Part shown: positions 31,090 through 31,094 of the stretch, piece by piece
Layout: each line of letters opens with the position of its first letter
Numbering within the stretch: position 1 is the first letter of the stretch
Source of the DNA: SW-4-43-9 sp047617985
GTDB lineage: Archaea; Nanohalarchaeota; Nanosalinia; Nanosalinales; Nanosalinaceae
NCBI GenBank assembly: GCA_047617985.1
Contig: JBLGBS010000008.1
Span: 1 to 31,094, forward strand
Direction: 5' to 3'
Length of the DNA stretch: 31,094 nt
The notes under the pieces: model-generated
What the model saw: the letters and a program-made list of their open reading frames with translations, nothing else
Told to the model about the DNA's origin: nothing
Databases searched by the model: none
Program-made: the position numbers and the translations under genes

Positions 31090-31094
31090 GTCTT

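Noticed and set aside
1..31094. tRNA, rRNA, CRISPR array or insertion sequence
   Set aside because: No tRNA T-arm pattern with matching acceptor stem, no regularly spaced repeats, and no transposase or flanking repeats were seen by eye.

Overview
The window reads as part of an archaeal chromosome, most likely from a small-genomed halophilic DPANN archaeon of the Nanohaloarchaeota type. Archaeal markers are RNase P proteins Pop5 and Rpp30, ribosomal L15e, a single-domain histone, eIF5A, TFB, Nob1, Trm1, an archaeal CCA enzyme and an A-type ATPase operon. The proteins are rich in Glu and Asp, as in salt-in halophiles. Genes are packed tightly with many 4-base overlaps. Many starts lie 25-35 bases after an AT-rich TATA-like box, which suggests leaderless mRNAs. 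The exact lineage is inferred from these traits.

Layout. 1-4.5 kb: the end of an unknown gene, the rnp3-rnp2 operon, rpl15e, and two paralogous Tat-exported surface proteins. The second Tat gene is followed by a frame-broken small gene and a 51-residue basic ORF. A membrane-anchored C2H2 zinc-finger protein comes next. 4.5-9.2 kb: DNA ligase and a nitroreductase diverge from one palindromic TATA element. A TrmB-type regulator, a frame-broken hypothetical gene and an SppA-type protease follow. 9.2-16 kb: Elp3, a prolidase-type peptidase, a small acidic protein, a polytopic membrane protein, adenylate kinase, the CCA enzyme, a type IV pilin, eIF5A and histone. 16.4-21 kb: Nob1, an AI-2E/PerM-family membrane protein, TFB with a long acidic N-terminus, an unknown acidic protein and Trm1.

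21.1-30.2 kb holds the A-type ATP synthase operon in the order H-I-K-E-C-F-A-X-B-Y-D. X and Y are two unrecognised acidic genes wedged between A and B and between B and D. X starts inside the atpA stop. Y follows the atpB stop by 2 bases and ends inside the atpD start. Two mini-ORFs with their own ribosome-binding sites precede K and A, and a GNRA-capped hairpin follows K. 30.2-31.1 kb holds a frame-broken small gene and two small acidic hypothetical genes.

The most noteworthy signals are the two orphan genes inside the ATPase operon, the near-identical cytoplasmic leaders on the two Tat proteins, a shared palindromic TATA driving two leaderless genes, inverted repeats before tfb, histone and nob1, and single-base frame breaks confined to small accessory genes while all recognised core genes are intact. 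No tRNA, rRNA, CRISPR array, insertion sequence or intein was seen.
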